In this document: positions 1 through 8,594 of the stretch, one piece after another
Layout of the letters: each line of letters begins with the position of its first letter
Numbering within the stretch: position 1 is the first letter of the stretch
Assembly (NCBI GenBank): GCA_016928525.1
Contig: JAFGKO010000386.1
Coordinates: 20,075 to 84,074 of the forward strand
Direction of reading: 5' to 3'
DNA from: Anaerolineales bacterium
GTDB taxonomy: Bacteria > Chloroflexota > Anaerolineae > Anaerolineales > Villigracilaceae
DNA: 64,000 nt
Position numbers and translations under genes: made by a program
Notes under the pieces: generated by a model
Databases searched by the model: none
The model's input: the letters and a program-made list of their open reading frames with translations, nothing else
Told to the model about the DNA's origin: nothing

Positions 1-912
1 CACCAGCCGCAGGAAGACGTCTTCCAGATCAGCCTTCTCTTTGCGGACCTCATCGATCTGCACGCCCGCGCCCACCAATTGCGCCACGATCTCGTGCGAG
101 CGGGCCATATCGTTCAAATCCATGATTATTTGTCCGTTGCGCTGCTGCACATGGCTGACCAATGCATTCCCGCGTAGGCCATCAATCACCTGTGATGAAA
201 ATCCCTGCCCGCTGACATACAGGCGCGGCGCAGACGTCCGTGAGCGCAAATCCGCGGGGCTGCCGAGCGCCAAAAGCTGCCCGTGGTTGATGACGCCCAC
301 CTGGTTGCACAACTTCTCAGCTTCGGCCAGGTTATGCGTGGTCAGGAAGATGGTCACACCTTCGCGGCTGGCCAGCAGTGCCAGGTCCTCGCGCAAGGCC
401 GCCGATGCGACCGGGTCGAGGCCAGCAGTGGGCTCATCCAGGAAGACCAGCTCGGGACGGTGCATGAGCGTGCGCGCCACGGCCAGTTTCTGCTTCATAC
501 CCCGGCTCCAGCGACCGATGGGTTCGTCCCGACGCGCATATAAGCCCACAGGCTCCAGCAATTCACGGATGCGCGCTTCACGCTCCGCTTTGGACATGTG
601 CCAGATGCGCCCGTAGTAGTCCAGGTTATCGGCCGCGGACAGGCGCTCGTACAGGCCGTGATGCTCCAGCAGGGCCCCGCTGCGCTCGCGGACCTCGTCG
701 GCCTGCTCCCGCACATCGAAGCCCAGGATCTGGGCTTGTCCTTCGTCTGCATCCAGCAGACCGAGCAGCAGGCGAATGGTGGTCGTTTTGCCCGATCCGT
801 TCGGGCCGAGGAAGCCGAACACCGTCCCGCGTTGGATTTCCAACGTTAAACGGTCGACAGCTTTCAGGGTCCCGAAAGAACGAGAGAGTTGATTGGTTTG
901 AATGGCGTTCAT
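1..912 (-). CDS. ABC transporter ATP-binding protein (3' end cut by window)
   Basis: This is the ATPase subunit of an ABC exporter, probably for a drug, lipid or peptide; the substrate cannot be told. Translation from the ATG at 912 gives MNAIQTNQLSRSFG, then Walker A GPNGSGKT (residues 36-43), a signature-like SRGMKQKL and Walker B LVFLDEPTAGLDP. The reading frame is still open at base 1, so the C-terminus is missing. The C-terminal part (about 80 residues after the ATPase core) matches the DrrA-type extension. It follows the winged-helix gene by 7 bases, so it is the third gene of an operon running leftward from the promoter at 1910-1937. The permease is either the upstream six-helix protein or lies beyond the edge. 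Confidence 0.9.
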   Translation of the reverse strand, partial: MNAIQTNQLSRSFGTLKAVDRLTLEIQRGTVFGFLGPNGSGKTTTIRLLLGLLDADEGQAQILGFDVREQADEVRERSGALLEHHGLYERLSAADNLDYYGRIWHMSKAEREARIRELLEPVGLYARRDEPIGRWSRGMKQKLAVARTLMHRPELVFLDEPTAGLDPVASAALREDLALLASREGVTIFLTTHNLAEAEKLCNQVGVINHGQLLALGSPADLRSRTSAPRLYVSGQGFSSQVIDGLRGNALVSHVQQRNGQIIMDLNDMARSHEIVAQLVGAGVQIDEVRKEKADLEDVFLRLV

Positions 913-919
913 AGGTTCC

Positions 920-1228
920 TTATCCCGTCCTTGCGATGAAATTCTGCATCTGCTGACGGTATCCGTCGAAGGCCTGCTGCCCGGCTTCGGTCAATTTGCA
1001 GATCGTCAGGGGCAGCTTGCCCTTGAATGTTTTTTCGATGTTCACGTATCCTGCTTCTTCCAGCTTGCTGAGGTGGGCGGACAGGTTGCCTTTGGTCAGG
1101 TCGGTCTCGCGCTGCAGGAAGAGGAAATCCGCGCTCTCGACGGTGGACAGGATGGTGACGATCAGCAGGCGCGCCGGTTCGTGGATCAGGCGATCCAGTT
1201 CGGTCAGGCTGCGCAAATCGTCACTCAT
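920..1228 (-). CDS. Winged-helix transcriptional regulator (ArsR/PF13601-like)
   Basis: A 102-residue DNA-binding protein with a single winged helix. The stretch TKGNLSAHLSKLEEAGYV (about residues 45-62) reads as the recognition helix plus the start of the wing. The order (short N-terminal helix, HTH, wing, C-terminal dimer helix) matches the PF13601 group, which usually sits beside ABC exporters. It overlaps the end of the membrane-protein gene upstream by 8 bases and is followed by the ATPase gene. It is the natural candidate to bind the 37-bp palindrome at 1872-1908 and so control its own operon. Ligand unknown. Confidence 0.85.
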   Translation of the reverse strand: MSDDLRSLTELDRLIHEPARLLIVTILSTVESADFLFLQRETDLTKGNLSAHLSKLEEAGYVNIEKTFKGKLPLTICKLTEAGQQAFDGYRQQMQNFIARTG

Positions 1229-1862
1229 AGTCGTTCTCCGAGGGCGGCGGATTCTCTTGCAAATAACTCCGCAAAACCAACCCGCCAGAAATCAGAATGG
1301 CAATCCCAAGCAGTCCGTAAAACAGGCTCAGGGTATAAACCTGGGACAAGTTGCTGTACGCTAAGGCAATGCCCATCACGATCGCCAGCCCGCCCAGCGC
1401 ATAGAAACGCTTCAAGCCAGACGATTTCCCACGCAGTGCAATGAAGATGATGCCCACCAGCACCCCGGTGATCAGGACCATCGAGTCGAGTCCGCGGATA
1501 TAATCGACCAGCAAAATTGAAGCACTCGCAACAATGATCGCAACGGCCACGACTATCCAACGCCGCTGTTTCGCATCTTTTTCATTGACACGGTACTCCA
1601 CATAGCCAGTGCGCGGATAGGTCAGGCGTGACTTCAAGGTATTCACCAGCCAGCGCACCCCAAACGCCCCGCCGATCATCACCAACACCATACTGACCTG
1701 CAGGATTACACTCACCAACGAGCCTTCCTCGAAGTATCCCAACACCCCAAAATACAGACCCAACAGGAGGAACATGCCGCCGCTCGCAATTTCGGCAATC
1801 CCGTCGGCGTACCAGTAGCGCTTCACACGCTGTTCAACTTGTTTCATATCATTGTTTTCCAT
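1221..1862 (-). CDS. Six-helix membrane protein, first gene of the exporter operon
   Basis: A 213-residue integral membrane protein of unknown exact function. Six hydrophobic segments can be read at about residues 20-44, 48-72, 102-123, 128-145, 152-171 and 175-196, after a charged N-terminus. The ATG at 1862 is preceded by AAGGAG at a good distance, and this ribosome site lies just inside the palindrome. It resembles the small membrane proteins coupled to PF13601-type regulators. It may be the partner of the ATPase or a stress-sensing accessory; it lacks the size of a typical ABC-2 permease. The operon continues with the regulator (8-base overlap) and the ATPase. Confidence 0.75.
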   Translation of the reverse strand: MENNDMKQVEQRVKRYWYADGIAEIASGGMFLLLGLYFGVLGYFEEGSLVSVILQVSMVLVMIGGAFGVRWLVNTLKSRLTYPRTGYVEYRVNEKDAKQRRWIVVAVAIIVASASILLVDYIRGLDSMVLITGVLVGIIFIALRGKSSGLKRFYALGGLAIVMGIALAYSNLSQVYTLSLFYGLLGIAILISGGLVLRSYLQENPPPSENDYE

Positions 1863-1871
1863 GAGTATCTC

Positions 1872-1908
1872 CTTGTAAACTAGTTTGTATTACAAACTAG
1901 TTTACAAG
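1872..1908. promoter_or_regulatory. 37-bp perfect palindromic operator
   Basis: Left half CTTGTAAACTAGTTTGTA, one central base, and its exact reverse complement. Each half contains AAACTAGTTT, itself a palindrome, so two symmetric sites sit about two helical turns apart centre to centre. The site begins directly after the -10 box and runs to the ribosome binding site of the 1862 gene. It is best read as a repressor operator for the winged-helix regulator of the same operon (inference). Confidence 0.8.
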
Positions 1909-1909
1909 A

Positions 1910-1937
1910 ATTATACCCAGATTTGGGCGCGTGTCAA
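1910..1937 (-). promoter_or_regulatory. Consensus sigma-70-type promoter of the exporter operon
   Basis: Reading leftward: TTGACA (1937-1932), a 16-base spacer, TATAAT (1915-1910). Both boxes match the consensus completely. The palindrome starts 2 bases after the -10 box, so a bound regulator would cover the transcription start. Confidence 0.85.
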
Positions 1938-1960
1938 GATGAAAATCCCCTACTGGGGAG

Positions 1961-2599
1961 CTATTTTTGCAAACAGTCAATAATCGTCTGAATGGCTCCC
2001 TGCGGTTCTTCATCCGTCAGCGCCAGCACAGGCACATCCGGGATGGTGTATACGAAGCGCGAATCGCCCACCTTCCAATGGCGCGGCAGGATTCCGACTG
2101 TATTCGGCGTGTTGTTCAGCGTATCGGACATTTGCTGGGGACTCGTTGCCAGCCTTGCGAACGAGGTGACGCTTCGTCCCTGCATCACGACCTGCTCGAA
2201 AACCTTTTGCACGTCCTCCCCCCGGGCATAGACCCACAACTGCACCGACGGGTCGCCCTGCCCCGCGAACAACTCACGGACTGCCTCCATCGTCATATTC
2301 TGTACCGGACTCTGGCGATGGGTCACAACCAGGATCTCTTCGGTATCGATCTGGTAAGCGGGAACCGCCAAAAAGTCCGGCTCGCCGAGGCGCAGGGAGA
2401 AATCTGCATCTGCGGGCGAATCGGCCACGCGGACGACAGTCCTGGGTGGCGCGCAGGCGAATACGTCCGAGAGCCAGGGCCGGGTAGCAGGTGTGGCGTA
2501 GACGTCCACAACCTGCATTTCAAGAGTTGGGGTTGCAGCCGGGGCGCAGGCTGAGAGCAATAAGATACCAATCCAACCTATGACAAGCTTAGTGCGCAT
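1961..2599 (-). CDS. Putative lipoprotein with a PstS-like substrate-binding domain
   Basis: A 212-residue exported protein. The N-terminus MRTKLVIGWIGILLLSAC is a type II signal peptide with lipobox LLSAC, so the protein should be lipid-anchored outside the membrane. The rest resembles a small periplasmic-binding-protein fold of the phosphate-binding type: ILVVTHRQSPVQNMTMEAVRELFAGQ is the usual hinge pattern where the ligand loop is followed by a helix. No permease or ATPase lies next to it. Its start lies 3 bases after the M20 peptidase stop, so the two are probably co-transcribed. Related domains occur at the N-termini of the two CapA-like proteins in this window. Ligand unknown. Confidence 0.7.
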   Translation of the reverse strand: MRTKLVIGWIGILLLSACAPAATPTLEMQVVDVYATPATRPWLSDVFACAPPRTVVRVADSPADADFSLRLGEPDFLAVPAYQIDTEEILVVTHRQSPVQNMTMEAVRELFAGQGDPSVQLWVYARGEDVQKVFEQVVMQGRSVTSFARLATSPQQMSDTLNNTPNTVGILPRHWKVGDSRFVYTIPDVPVLALTDEEPQGAIQTIIDCLQK

Positions 2600-2602
2600 G
2601 AC

Positions 2603-3802
2603 TTACCAATTTCGAATCAAAGCTGCCAATAATTTTGCGCGTTCCTGCAGGCTGTCCGCAAAGATGAATTCCCGCTCGGAATGCAGTCCCTCCCCCACAG
2701 CGCCCAGTCCATCCAGCACGGGGATGCCCAGCGGCGCGACGATGTTGGCATCCGAGCCGCCGCCGGAACCGCCGGCTTTAAGCTCGATACCAATCCCCGC
2801 AGCGATGGACCTGGCCTTTTCGAATGTAGCCTTCATGGTCTCGTCGAACGGCATCGGCGGGCGGTTGAGTCCGCCAGTAATCTCCAGCGAGGTGCCATCC
2901 AGTACGGGCCGGAGCGCCCGCATTTCAGCTTCGATGCGTTCCCATTCACCGGACTGCATGATACGCACATCGACCTGCGCAATGGCCTCCTCGGGCACCA
3001 CGTTCGAGACCGTGCCACCCTGGATCACACCTACGTTCAGGGTGGTAGCCCGTTCATAGTTGGTCAACTTTTGGATGGCCAAAACATGATGCGCCATTTC
3101 CTCGATGGCATTGCGGCCTTCTTCGTGCGCGCCACCGGCGTGGGCAGCACGTCCCTTAACCTTTATCCAGAACTCACCCACTCCCTTGCGCCAGGTCTTG
3201 AGCGAGCCGTCCAGCAGGGCGGATTCCAGCACCAGCACCAGTTCGGACTCTTTTGCCAGGTCTTCGATCAGGGTTTGAGACGTCAAGCTGCCAACTTCCT
3301 CATCAGAGGTGCACAAAAGCGTTACCGGGCGATTCAGGCTGCCAGCCTTTCGTAAATCTCCGATTGCCGCCAGGCTGATGACGATACCAGCTTTCATGTC
3401 CAGCACGCCGGGGCCGAAGATCTTGCCGTCCGCTTCGCGGAAGGGCATCTTCTCCAGCGTGCCGAGCGGGAATACGGTGTCCATATGGCAGAGGAGGAGG
3501 ATTCCACGATCTCCCCTATCCCCGTGGGAGTCCCCCCGTTCGGGCCGCGAGCCCGCCGGGGCGAGACGACCTTCGGGGATGATAAGGGGCCGGGGGTGAT
3601 GGCCTCCCCAGCGTGCAATGACATGATCACCGACTTCTTTAACGGGAACAATTCGAACGTCCGCGCCGAGACGGCGGGCTTCGTCCGCTACGATCGCACC
3701 GAGGCGGTCTACTGCAATTTTGTCAGCAGAAGGCGATTCAGTCTCAACCAGCACTTTGAGCAGGGCTTTTAATTCCGAGATTTGCGTATCAAGATCCAAC
3801 AT
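2603..3802 (-). CDS. M20 family metallopeptidase (carboxypeptidase G2-like) with an in-frame insertion
   Basis: A zinc-dependent exopeptidase or amidohydrolase of the M20 family, 399 residues. The first metal motif is LLLCHMDTVFP (His106, Asp108), followed by GPGVLDMKAG (metal-bridging Asp135), TSDEEVGS (catalytic Glu-Glu) and a late GGGSDAN. The dimerisation lid runs between the two metal halves. It is closest to the carboxypeptidase G2 (glutamate carboxypeptidase) group; the substrate is unproven. Oddity: residues about 68-100 are a Pro/Gly/Arg-rich stretch, absent from normal family members, encoded by a palindromic repeat (3506-3601) just before the first metal motif. Both sides remain in one frame. 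The lipoprotein gene follows closely. Confidence 0.9.
   Translation of the reverse strand: MLDLDTQISELKALLKVLVETESPSADKIAVDRLGAIVADEARRLGADVRIVPVKEVGDHVIARWGGHHPRPLIIPEGRLAPAGSRPERGDSHGDRGDRGILLLCHMDTVFPLGTLEKMPFREADGKIFGPGVLDMKAGIVISLAAIGDLRKAGSLNRPVTLLCTSDEEVGSLTSQTLIEDLAKESELVLVLESALLDGSLKTWRKGVGEFWIKVKGRAAHAGGAHEEGRNAIEEMAHHVLAIQKLTNYERATTLNVGVIQGGTVSNVVPEEAIAQVDVRIMQSGEWERIEAEMRALRPVLDGTSLEITGGLNRPPMPFDETMKATFEKARSIAAGIGIELKAGGSGGGSDANIVAPLGIPVLDGLGAVGEGLHSEREFIFADSLQERAKLLAALIRNW
3506..3601. repeat. In-frame GC-rich palindromic repeat inside the M20 gene
   Basis: On the minus strand it starts with ATCACCCCCGGCCCCTTATC and closes with a GGGGATAGGGGAGA-type end, with an inner complementary pair CGGGCTCGCGGCCCG. 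Its style matches the intergenic repeat at 61046-61137 (CATCCCCGGCCCTCTACC near one end, AGGAGAGGGGGG at the other). It encodes about 32 extra residues in the peptidase with no stop codon. Confidence 0.7.
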
Positions 3803-3820
3803 CCATTCTCCAAAATATAT

Positions 3821-3859
3821 GGCTCTTCGGGAATCTCCGTGGTAGATACCCGGAGAACC
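3821..3859 (+). mobile_element. Internally deleted copy of the GGCTCTT/GAGAACC mobile element
   Basis: Starts GGCTCTTCGGGAATCTCCGT, continues GGTAGATACCCG and joins directly to the other end GAGAACC. The 50-bp palindromic core and right arm present in the copies at 27351-27460 and 59631-59735 are missing. It is flanked by AAATATAT (3813-3820) and AAATGTAT (3860-3867), an 8-base near-duplication with 7 of 8 identical. Confidence 0.75.
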
Positions 3860-3867
3860 AAATGTAT

Positions 3868-3896
3868 TTGAACTGCAGATTGTTACTGCATATTAT
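3868..3896 (+). promoter_or_regulatory. Predicted promoter for the 3951 gene pair
   Basis: TTGAAC (3868-3873), a 17-base spacer and TATTAT (3891-3896). The spacer carries the inverted repeat TGCAG/CTGCA. It lies directly to the right of the deleted mobile element. Confidence 0.5.
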
Positions 3897-3950
3897 ACGT
3901 TGATAGAGACCAGCTCAAAAACATTGTGAACCAATTACAAATCCTGTTGG

Positions 3951-4898
3951 ATGCCGGTTTCTGCGCTAGAATCTTGCGCAATGGGTAATTTGAATCTGGT
4001 TTCATCCAGAGAAATGCAGGAGGCTATCGCTCAGTTCTCTCAAGACAGAGAAACTGGCATAATTCAAATTACCTTGGGGAAACAGGACAAAATCACCCTT
4101 CTGATTCAAAACGGGAAAATCCCTTACGGCTATTTGAACACCAAAGAACACCATCGTCGAATTCTCAACACAGAATGGCAGCAACTGCTCGAAACAGAAG
4201 ATAAATGTTCGGTGATTTTCGATCCAAAGCCTTCCGCAACCCTTCTGCCACAAAAAATCCTGCTTGAATACCAGGGCCAGGCGGAAGAAAAACAATTTTC
4301 AACATCGCAACTCGTATCTCTGATCCATTCAAGTGAAAAGAGACAAATCGCATCGATCCATCATATTCGCTGGCAGAGAGCCGAAGCATTTGTAATCAGT
4401 TCAGGCACCGAACTTTCACAACGGAAATCCTTGTTATTAACCAATGACATGATCTTAGAAACCCCAGATGCACTGCAACAAATATTCAATTGGCACGAAA
4501 CAGAATGTATAGCTACGACATATGAAGGCAATATCGAAAGTCCAACATGGCTCGAAATCTATTTGAATATTTTATTCGAGTGGGCCTGTAACCATATTCT
4601 CGATCAATACAGTTATCTGACCGGTAAGGTAATGATCCATTCAGTTATTCGTAACCTGCTCGTAAAAGCCTTTAACGAAGGCTGGGAAATCACTGCAACC
4701 GATGGCAGGGTAATAGATCACACCATTTTTGAATCTCCGGTTGAAGAAAGCCGAGCTTACCGGGCCATGTTTAATAACATTTACAAGTCCATCGAACCAA
4801 TCATCGGACCAGTCTTGCTTTTTTCCATACAAAGGCAGATAAACACCCTGTGCAAAGGAAATTACTTAAGTATTGCGCGGATGTATGAGCTATTTTAA
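3951..4898 (+). CDS. Protein of unknown function, DUF4388-like N-terminus
   Basis: A 315-residue soluble protein. The first 100 residues (SSREMQEAIAQFSQDRETGIIQITLG followed by LLIQNGKIPYG) have the pattern of a DUF4388-type domain, which other bacteria use in regulatory or gliding-related proteins; this match is tentative. The C-terminal 150 residues are mostly helical with no motif recognised. The ATG at 3951 is used here; an in-frame ATG at 3981 (MGNLNLV) is an alternative, and neither has a strong ribosome site. It overlaps the next gene by one base (TAATG), so translation is coupled to the membrane protein. Base composition is lower in GC than in its neighbours. Confidence 0.7.
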   Translation: MPVSALESCAMGNLNLVSSREMQEAIAQFSQDRETGIIQITLGKQDKITLLIQNGKIPYGYLNTKEHHRRILNTEWQQLLETEDKCSVIFDPKPSATLLPQKILLEYQGQAEEKQFSTSQLVSLIHSSEKRQIASIHHIRWQRAEAFVISSGTELSQRKSLLLTNDMILETPDALQQIFNWHETECIATTYEGNIESPTWLEIYLNILFEWACNHILDQYSYLTGKVMIHSVIRNLLVKAFNEGWEITATDGRVIDHTIFESPVEESRAYRAMFNNIYKSIEPIIGPVLLFSIQRQINTLCKGNYLSIARMYELF

Positions 4899-5731
4899 TG
4901 ACCAAGGATCCACTGATGGGCAATCTACTCTCTTCTCAGAAACGACCGATCATCACCGCAACGATCGTGTCTACCGCGATGATAGCCATCTACGTTTGGG
5001 TGTATAGCGCTGCACCTTTTTCAGAATCTATTAACTTTTTCATTCTTAATGGTTTTACATCACTTGCTGCGCTTTTATGTGCAATCATCCTGACCCTCAC
5101 CAGCCGTTACTTTTTGCCAGGAGAAGCGCCCCGCACCATATGGTTATTTTTTGCTATCTGCCTCTGGTTCTGGACGGTCGCTGAGGCGTACTGGGGTTAT
5201 CTTTACACAACAGTCGGCGAAGTACCAGCATTCTCCCTGGCAGACGTGCTTTGGTTTGCAGGTTATCTGGCGTTTACTATATCGATTGTGCGACAATATC
5301 GTCTTGTCTTTTTTGAACGCCGCAAGAACCTGGGCTTGATTGCAAGCGGAGTCTGGGCTATTGTCCTGGCAGTGACCGCGATCCTGGTACTGACGACCGA
5401 AAGTCTCACAAACAACGTGGAGAATTATGTCGTCTATTTCTACCCTGTTGCAGACACGACCATCGGCCTGGCAGCCCTCTATATTGTATATACATTCCGT
5501 GGCAGGACGCTGGCAGGTCCCTGGCTTACCATGTTTGCATTTGTCGTATCCGATATCCTTTATATCGGGCTGACCGCCTCCGGCGTGTACGATTGGGAAA
5601 TGCAGGGCATCTCCCTGAGTCTTTTCGCGGATACCATATACTTAGTAGCATATATCCTGGTCGGATGGGGAGCATTGCAACAATATTTGCTGCTGCGCAG
5701 TGGCAGCAACGACCTGCCTGCCTCCGGGTAA
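4898..5731 (+). CDS. Multi-pass membrane protein, unknown (sensor-like)
   Basis: A 277-residue protein with about eight hydrophobic segments: near residues 18-35, 47-68, 81-100, 115-132, 146-165, 182-198, 207-228 and 240-262. There is no soluble catalytic domain. The aromatic-rich segments (WLFFAICLWFWTVAEAYWGYLY) resemble the membrane sensory part that precedes PAS, GGDEF or kinase domains in other bacteria, but here it stands alone. It starts on the last base of the previous stop, so the two products may form one unit, for example a membrane anchor or sensor with a soluble partner. A stem-loop terminator follows at 5748. Confidence 0.7.
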   Translation: MTKDPLMGNLLSSQKRPIITATIVSTAMIAIYVWVYSAAPFSESINFFILNGFTSLAALLCAIILTLTSRYFLPGEAPRTIWLFFAICLWFWTVAEAYWGYLYTTVGEVPAFSLADVLWFAGYLAFTISIVRQYRLVFFERRKNLGLIASGVWAIVLAVTAILVLTTESLTNNVENYVVYFYPVADTTIGLAALYIVYTFRGRTLAGPWLTMFAFVVSDILYIGLTASGVYDWEMQGISLSLFADTIYLVAYILVGWGALQQYLLLRSGSNDLPASG

Positions 5732-5747
5732 CTTTTCCAGCTACGAG

Positions 5748-5774
5748 TCGCCTCAATCGAGGCGATTTGTTTTA
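5748..5774 (+). terminator. Rho-independent terminator after the 4898 gene
   Basis: Stem TCGCCTC/GAGGCGA with a 4-base AATC loop, followed by TTTGTTTTA. It lies 17 bases after the stop of the rightward gene and touches the end of the convergent uppP gene. Confidence 0.75.
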
Positions 5775-6596
5775 TATACGGGATGCGATGAAGACAAGCA
5801 TGCCAACTATCGCACAGTAAATCGAAAAAATATACAGCGAACGGCGCGCCAGATAACTCAAGAGCCAGCGCACCGCAAACCAGCCGACAACTGCTGCCGT
5901 GATAAATCCGACCGCCAGCGCTGGCAGAAATTCCGTCAACCCCGGCATGCGGACGACGTCCAGCATCTCGTAGGCGCCCGCCGCCAGCATGACCGGCACC
6001 GACATCAGGAACGCAAAGCGCGCCGCGGACGGGCGGTCGAAGCCGCGGAACATGCCGCCGGAGATGGTCGAACCGGAGCGTGAAGCGCCCGGAAAAACCG
6101 AAATTATCTGGAAAAGCCCGACCGCCAACGCATCCAGCCAGGTCATCGAGTCGAGTTGACGGTCTTTTCTGGTCAACCATTCGGCCAGAGTCAACAAAAT
6201 GGCCGCGGCAAACAGGCGGATGGCCGCTTGCAACAAGGGAAGCCTGAACAGCGCCTCGACTGCATCCTTCAGCAAATAACCCGCCAGCAGCGCCGGGATC
6301 GTGGCGATGAGGATATACCAGCCCATTTTTGCGTTTGGGGGCAACGTCTTAAAATCGCGCAGGCCACCCAGGTTTTTGAGTGTATCCGCAAGAATGGATA
6401 ACAAGTCTTTCCAAAAGTAAATCAGCAGGGAAACGATCGTCCCGATCTGGATCAGCACCAGGAACGAGAACATGCCATCGTCAGCCGGCAGGCCGAACAA
6501 CGTCTGGCCGATCAGCAAATGCGCGGTGGACGAGACCGGGATGAATTCGGTCAGGCCCTGGATGATGCCGAGCAGAAAGGCGTGAAAAAAAGTCAT
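5772..6596 (-). CDS. uppP: Undecaprenyl-diphosphatase
   Basis: Dephosphorylates undecaprenyl diphosphate at the outer face of the membrane, recycling the lipid carrier for peptidoglycan and giving some bacitracin tolerance (family knowledge). 274 residues, the usual size. Both family signatures are present: QGLTEFIPVSSTAHL (residues 13-27, catalytic Glu17) and PGASRSG (about 169-175). About seven hydrophobic helices. The ATG at 6596 has GGAGAA upstream. It follows the 142-residue unknown gene by 12 bases, making it the last gene of a leftward group that begins near 8411 and includes tgt. Confidence 0.96.
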   Translation of the reverse strand: MTFFHAFLLGIIQGLTEFIPVSSTAHLLIGQTLFGLPADDGMFSFLVLIQIGTIVSLLIYFWKDLLSILADTLKNLGGLRDFKTLPPNAKMGWYILIATIPALLAGYLLKDAVEALFRLPLLQAAIRLFAAAILLTLAEWLTRKDRQLDSMTWLDALAVGLFQIISVFPGASRSGSTISGGMFRGFDRPSAARFAFLMSVPVMLAAGAYEMLDVVRMPGLTEFLPALAVGFITAAVVGWFAVRWLLSYLARRSLYIFSIYCAIVGMLVFIASRI

Positions 6597-6608
6597 GTTT
6601 CTCCAATG

Positions 6609-7037
6609 CTATTTTAGTGTTTGCCAACCATCCAGATACCGGAATTTGCTTTCAAAGCTCTTGGTCATTCCAAATTGTCCAAAATAGATGACTGCATACA
6701 TCAAGCTTTCCCCAATGAAACTCTCCGGAAAGATATTCCCTTTTGTTCCTTCCACATTCGCAATGATACATTCGCGCCTGGCAAGCATATCAATGACCAA
6801 AAGCAGGCAGTATCTGGGCGCGCCGGCTTCATCGGTCTCCTTCCATTCCTGAACAGCAAGGAAGCGTGATTCTGGAGACCATAAACAGACCTGCCCAAAA
6901 ACCCGCTCTGCAAATGAGTATGGGAATCCATCGATTGACAATGAGTAGCAGGCTTGATCGGCCTGGATTTCACCGACATAGGTCAAGATGGCTTTATACC
7001 TTTTATTCGGGGATGGGAGCATAATCGGTTTTGACAT
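6609..7037 (-). CDS. Protein of unknown function
   Basis: A 142-residue soluble protein that I do not recognise. It begins MSKPIMLPSPNKRYKAIL and contains alternating beta-like segments (YSLSIDGFPYSFAERVFGQVCLWSPESRFLAVQEW) that look like one or two propeller-type blades; the phrase CLWSPESRFLAVQEW is typical of PD40/WD-like repeats, but too few blades are present for a closed propeller. No signal peptide or membrane helix. It sits between tgt (12 bases upstream) and uppP (12 bases downstream) on the same strand. Codon use and GC look lower than in tgt. Confidence 0.65.
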   Translation of the reverse strand: MSKPIMLPSPNKRYKAILTYVGEIQADQACYSLSIDGFPYSFAERVFGQVCLWSPESRFLAVQEWKETDEAGAPRYCLLLVIDMLARRECIIANVEGTKGNIFPESFIGESLMYAVIYFGQFGMTKSFESKFRYLDGWQTLK

Positions 7038-7049
7038 TGGGTCTCAATC

Positions 7050-8198
<1,149 letters not shown>

Positions 8199-8201
8199 TC
8201 A

Positions 8202-8411
8202 TCAGTTCGAACGGGTTTTGTTCGAAAGGTAGGTGAGTGTAGCAGAAATGATCAGTTCTACCTTTTCGGGCACCAGACCGGTCTTCTCTGAGATTTTTCG
8301 AATAAGATCTTCTCTGCGATCTTTGTCACCTGTCATTGCCAACAGGGCCTGTACCCATACTTCAGGTTCGATTACAAAATCGTCATCCCAAGGTTCTTCA
8401 TCATTTTGCAT
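8202..8411 (-). CDS. Small acidic protein of unknown function
   Basis: A 69-residue protein starting MQNDEEPWDDDFVIEPEVWV. I chose the ATG at 8411 because AAGGAA lies 7 bases upstream; a TTG at 8438 would add nine residues. The acidic N-terminus is followed by helices (VWVQALLAMTGDKDRREDLIRKISEKTGLVPEKVELIISATLTYLSNK) resembling small helical proteins with an HU-like or XRE-like length; the stretch EKTGLVPEKVELIISATLTYL suggests a helical hairpin. Function unknown. It is the first gene of the leftward group with tgt and uppP. An imperfect relation to the N-terminal part of HU-type proteins is possible but not demonstrated. Confidence 0.6.
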   Translation of the reverse strand: MQNDEEPWDDDFVIEPEVWVQALLAMTGDKDRREDLIRKISEKTGLVPEKVELIISATLTYLSNKTRSN

Positions 8412-8476
8412 GGCGTATTCCTTTTCTGATGAACTCAAATATAGGTTTTGAGTATCTTCTCAACAAGATGGGGGAA

Positions 8477-8517
8477 ATGGGTGTTGTGGGCGGGCTGCGC
8501 CCGCCCACAACACCCAT
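8477..8517. repeat. 19-bp perfect hairpin
   Basis: Arms ATGGGTGTTGTGGGCGGGC and its exact complement, with a TGC loop. Flanked by GGGG and CCCC, which extend the symmetry. No T-run follows, so this is more likely a REP-like palindrome than a terminator. Confidence 0.75.
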
Positions 8518-8594
8518 ACCCCGATTTATTGAAAAGACACGTTTTGATTATAAGTGAGAAATTGAAACCGCAGGCCTGCTCCATCTGCAAGGCT

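Noticed and set aside
3506..3601. Sequencing or assembly error (frameshift pair) in the M20 gene
   Set aside because: The frame is the same before and after, the insert is a repeat seen elsewhere, and codons on both sides match the family. A true insertion explains it better.
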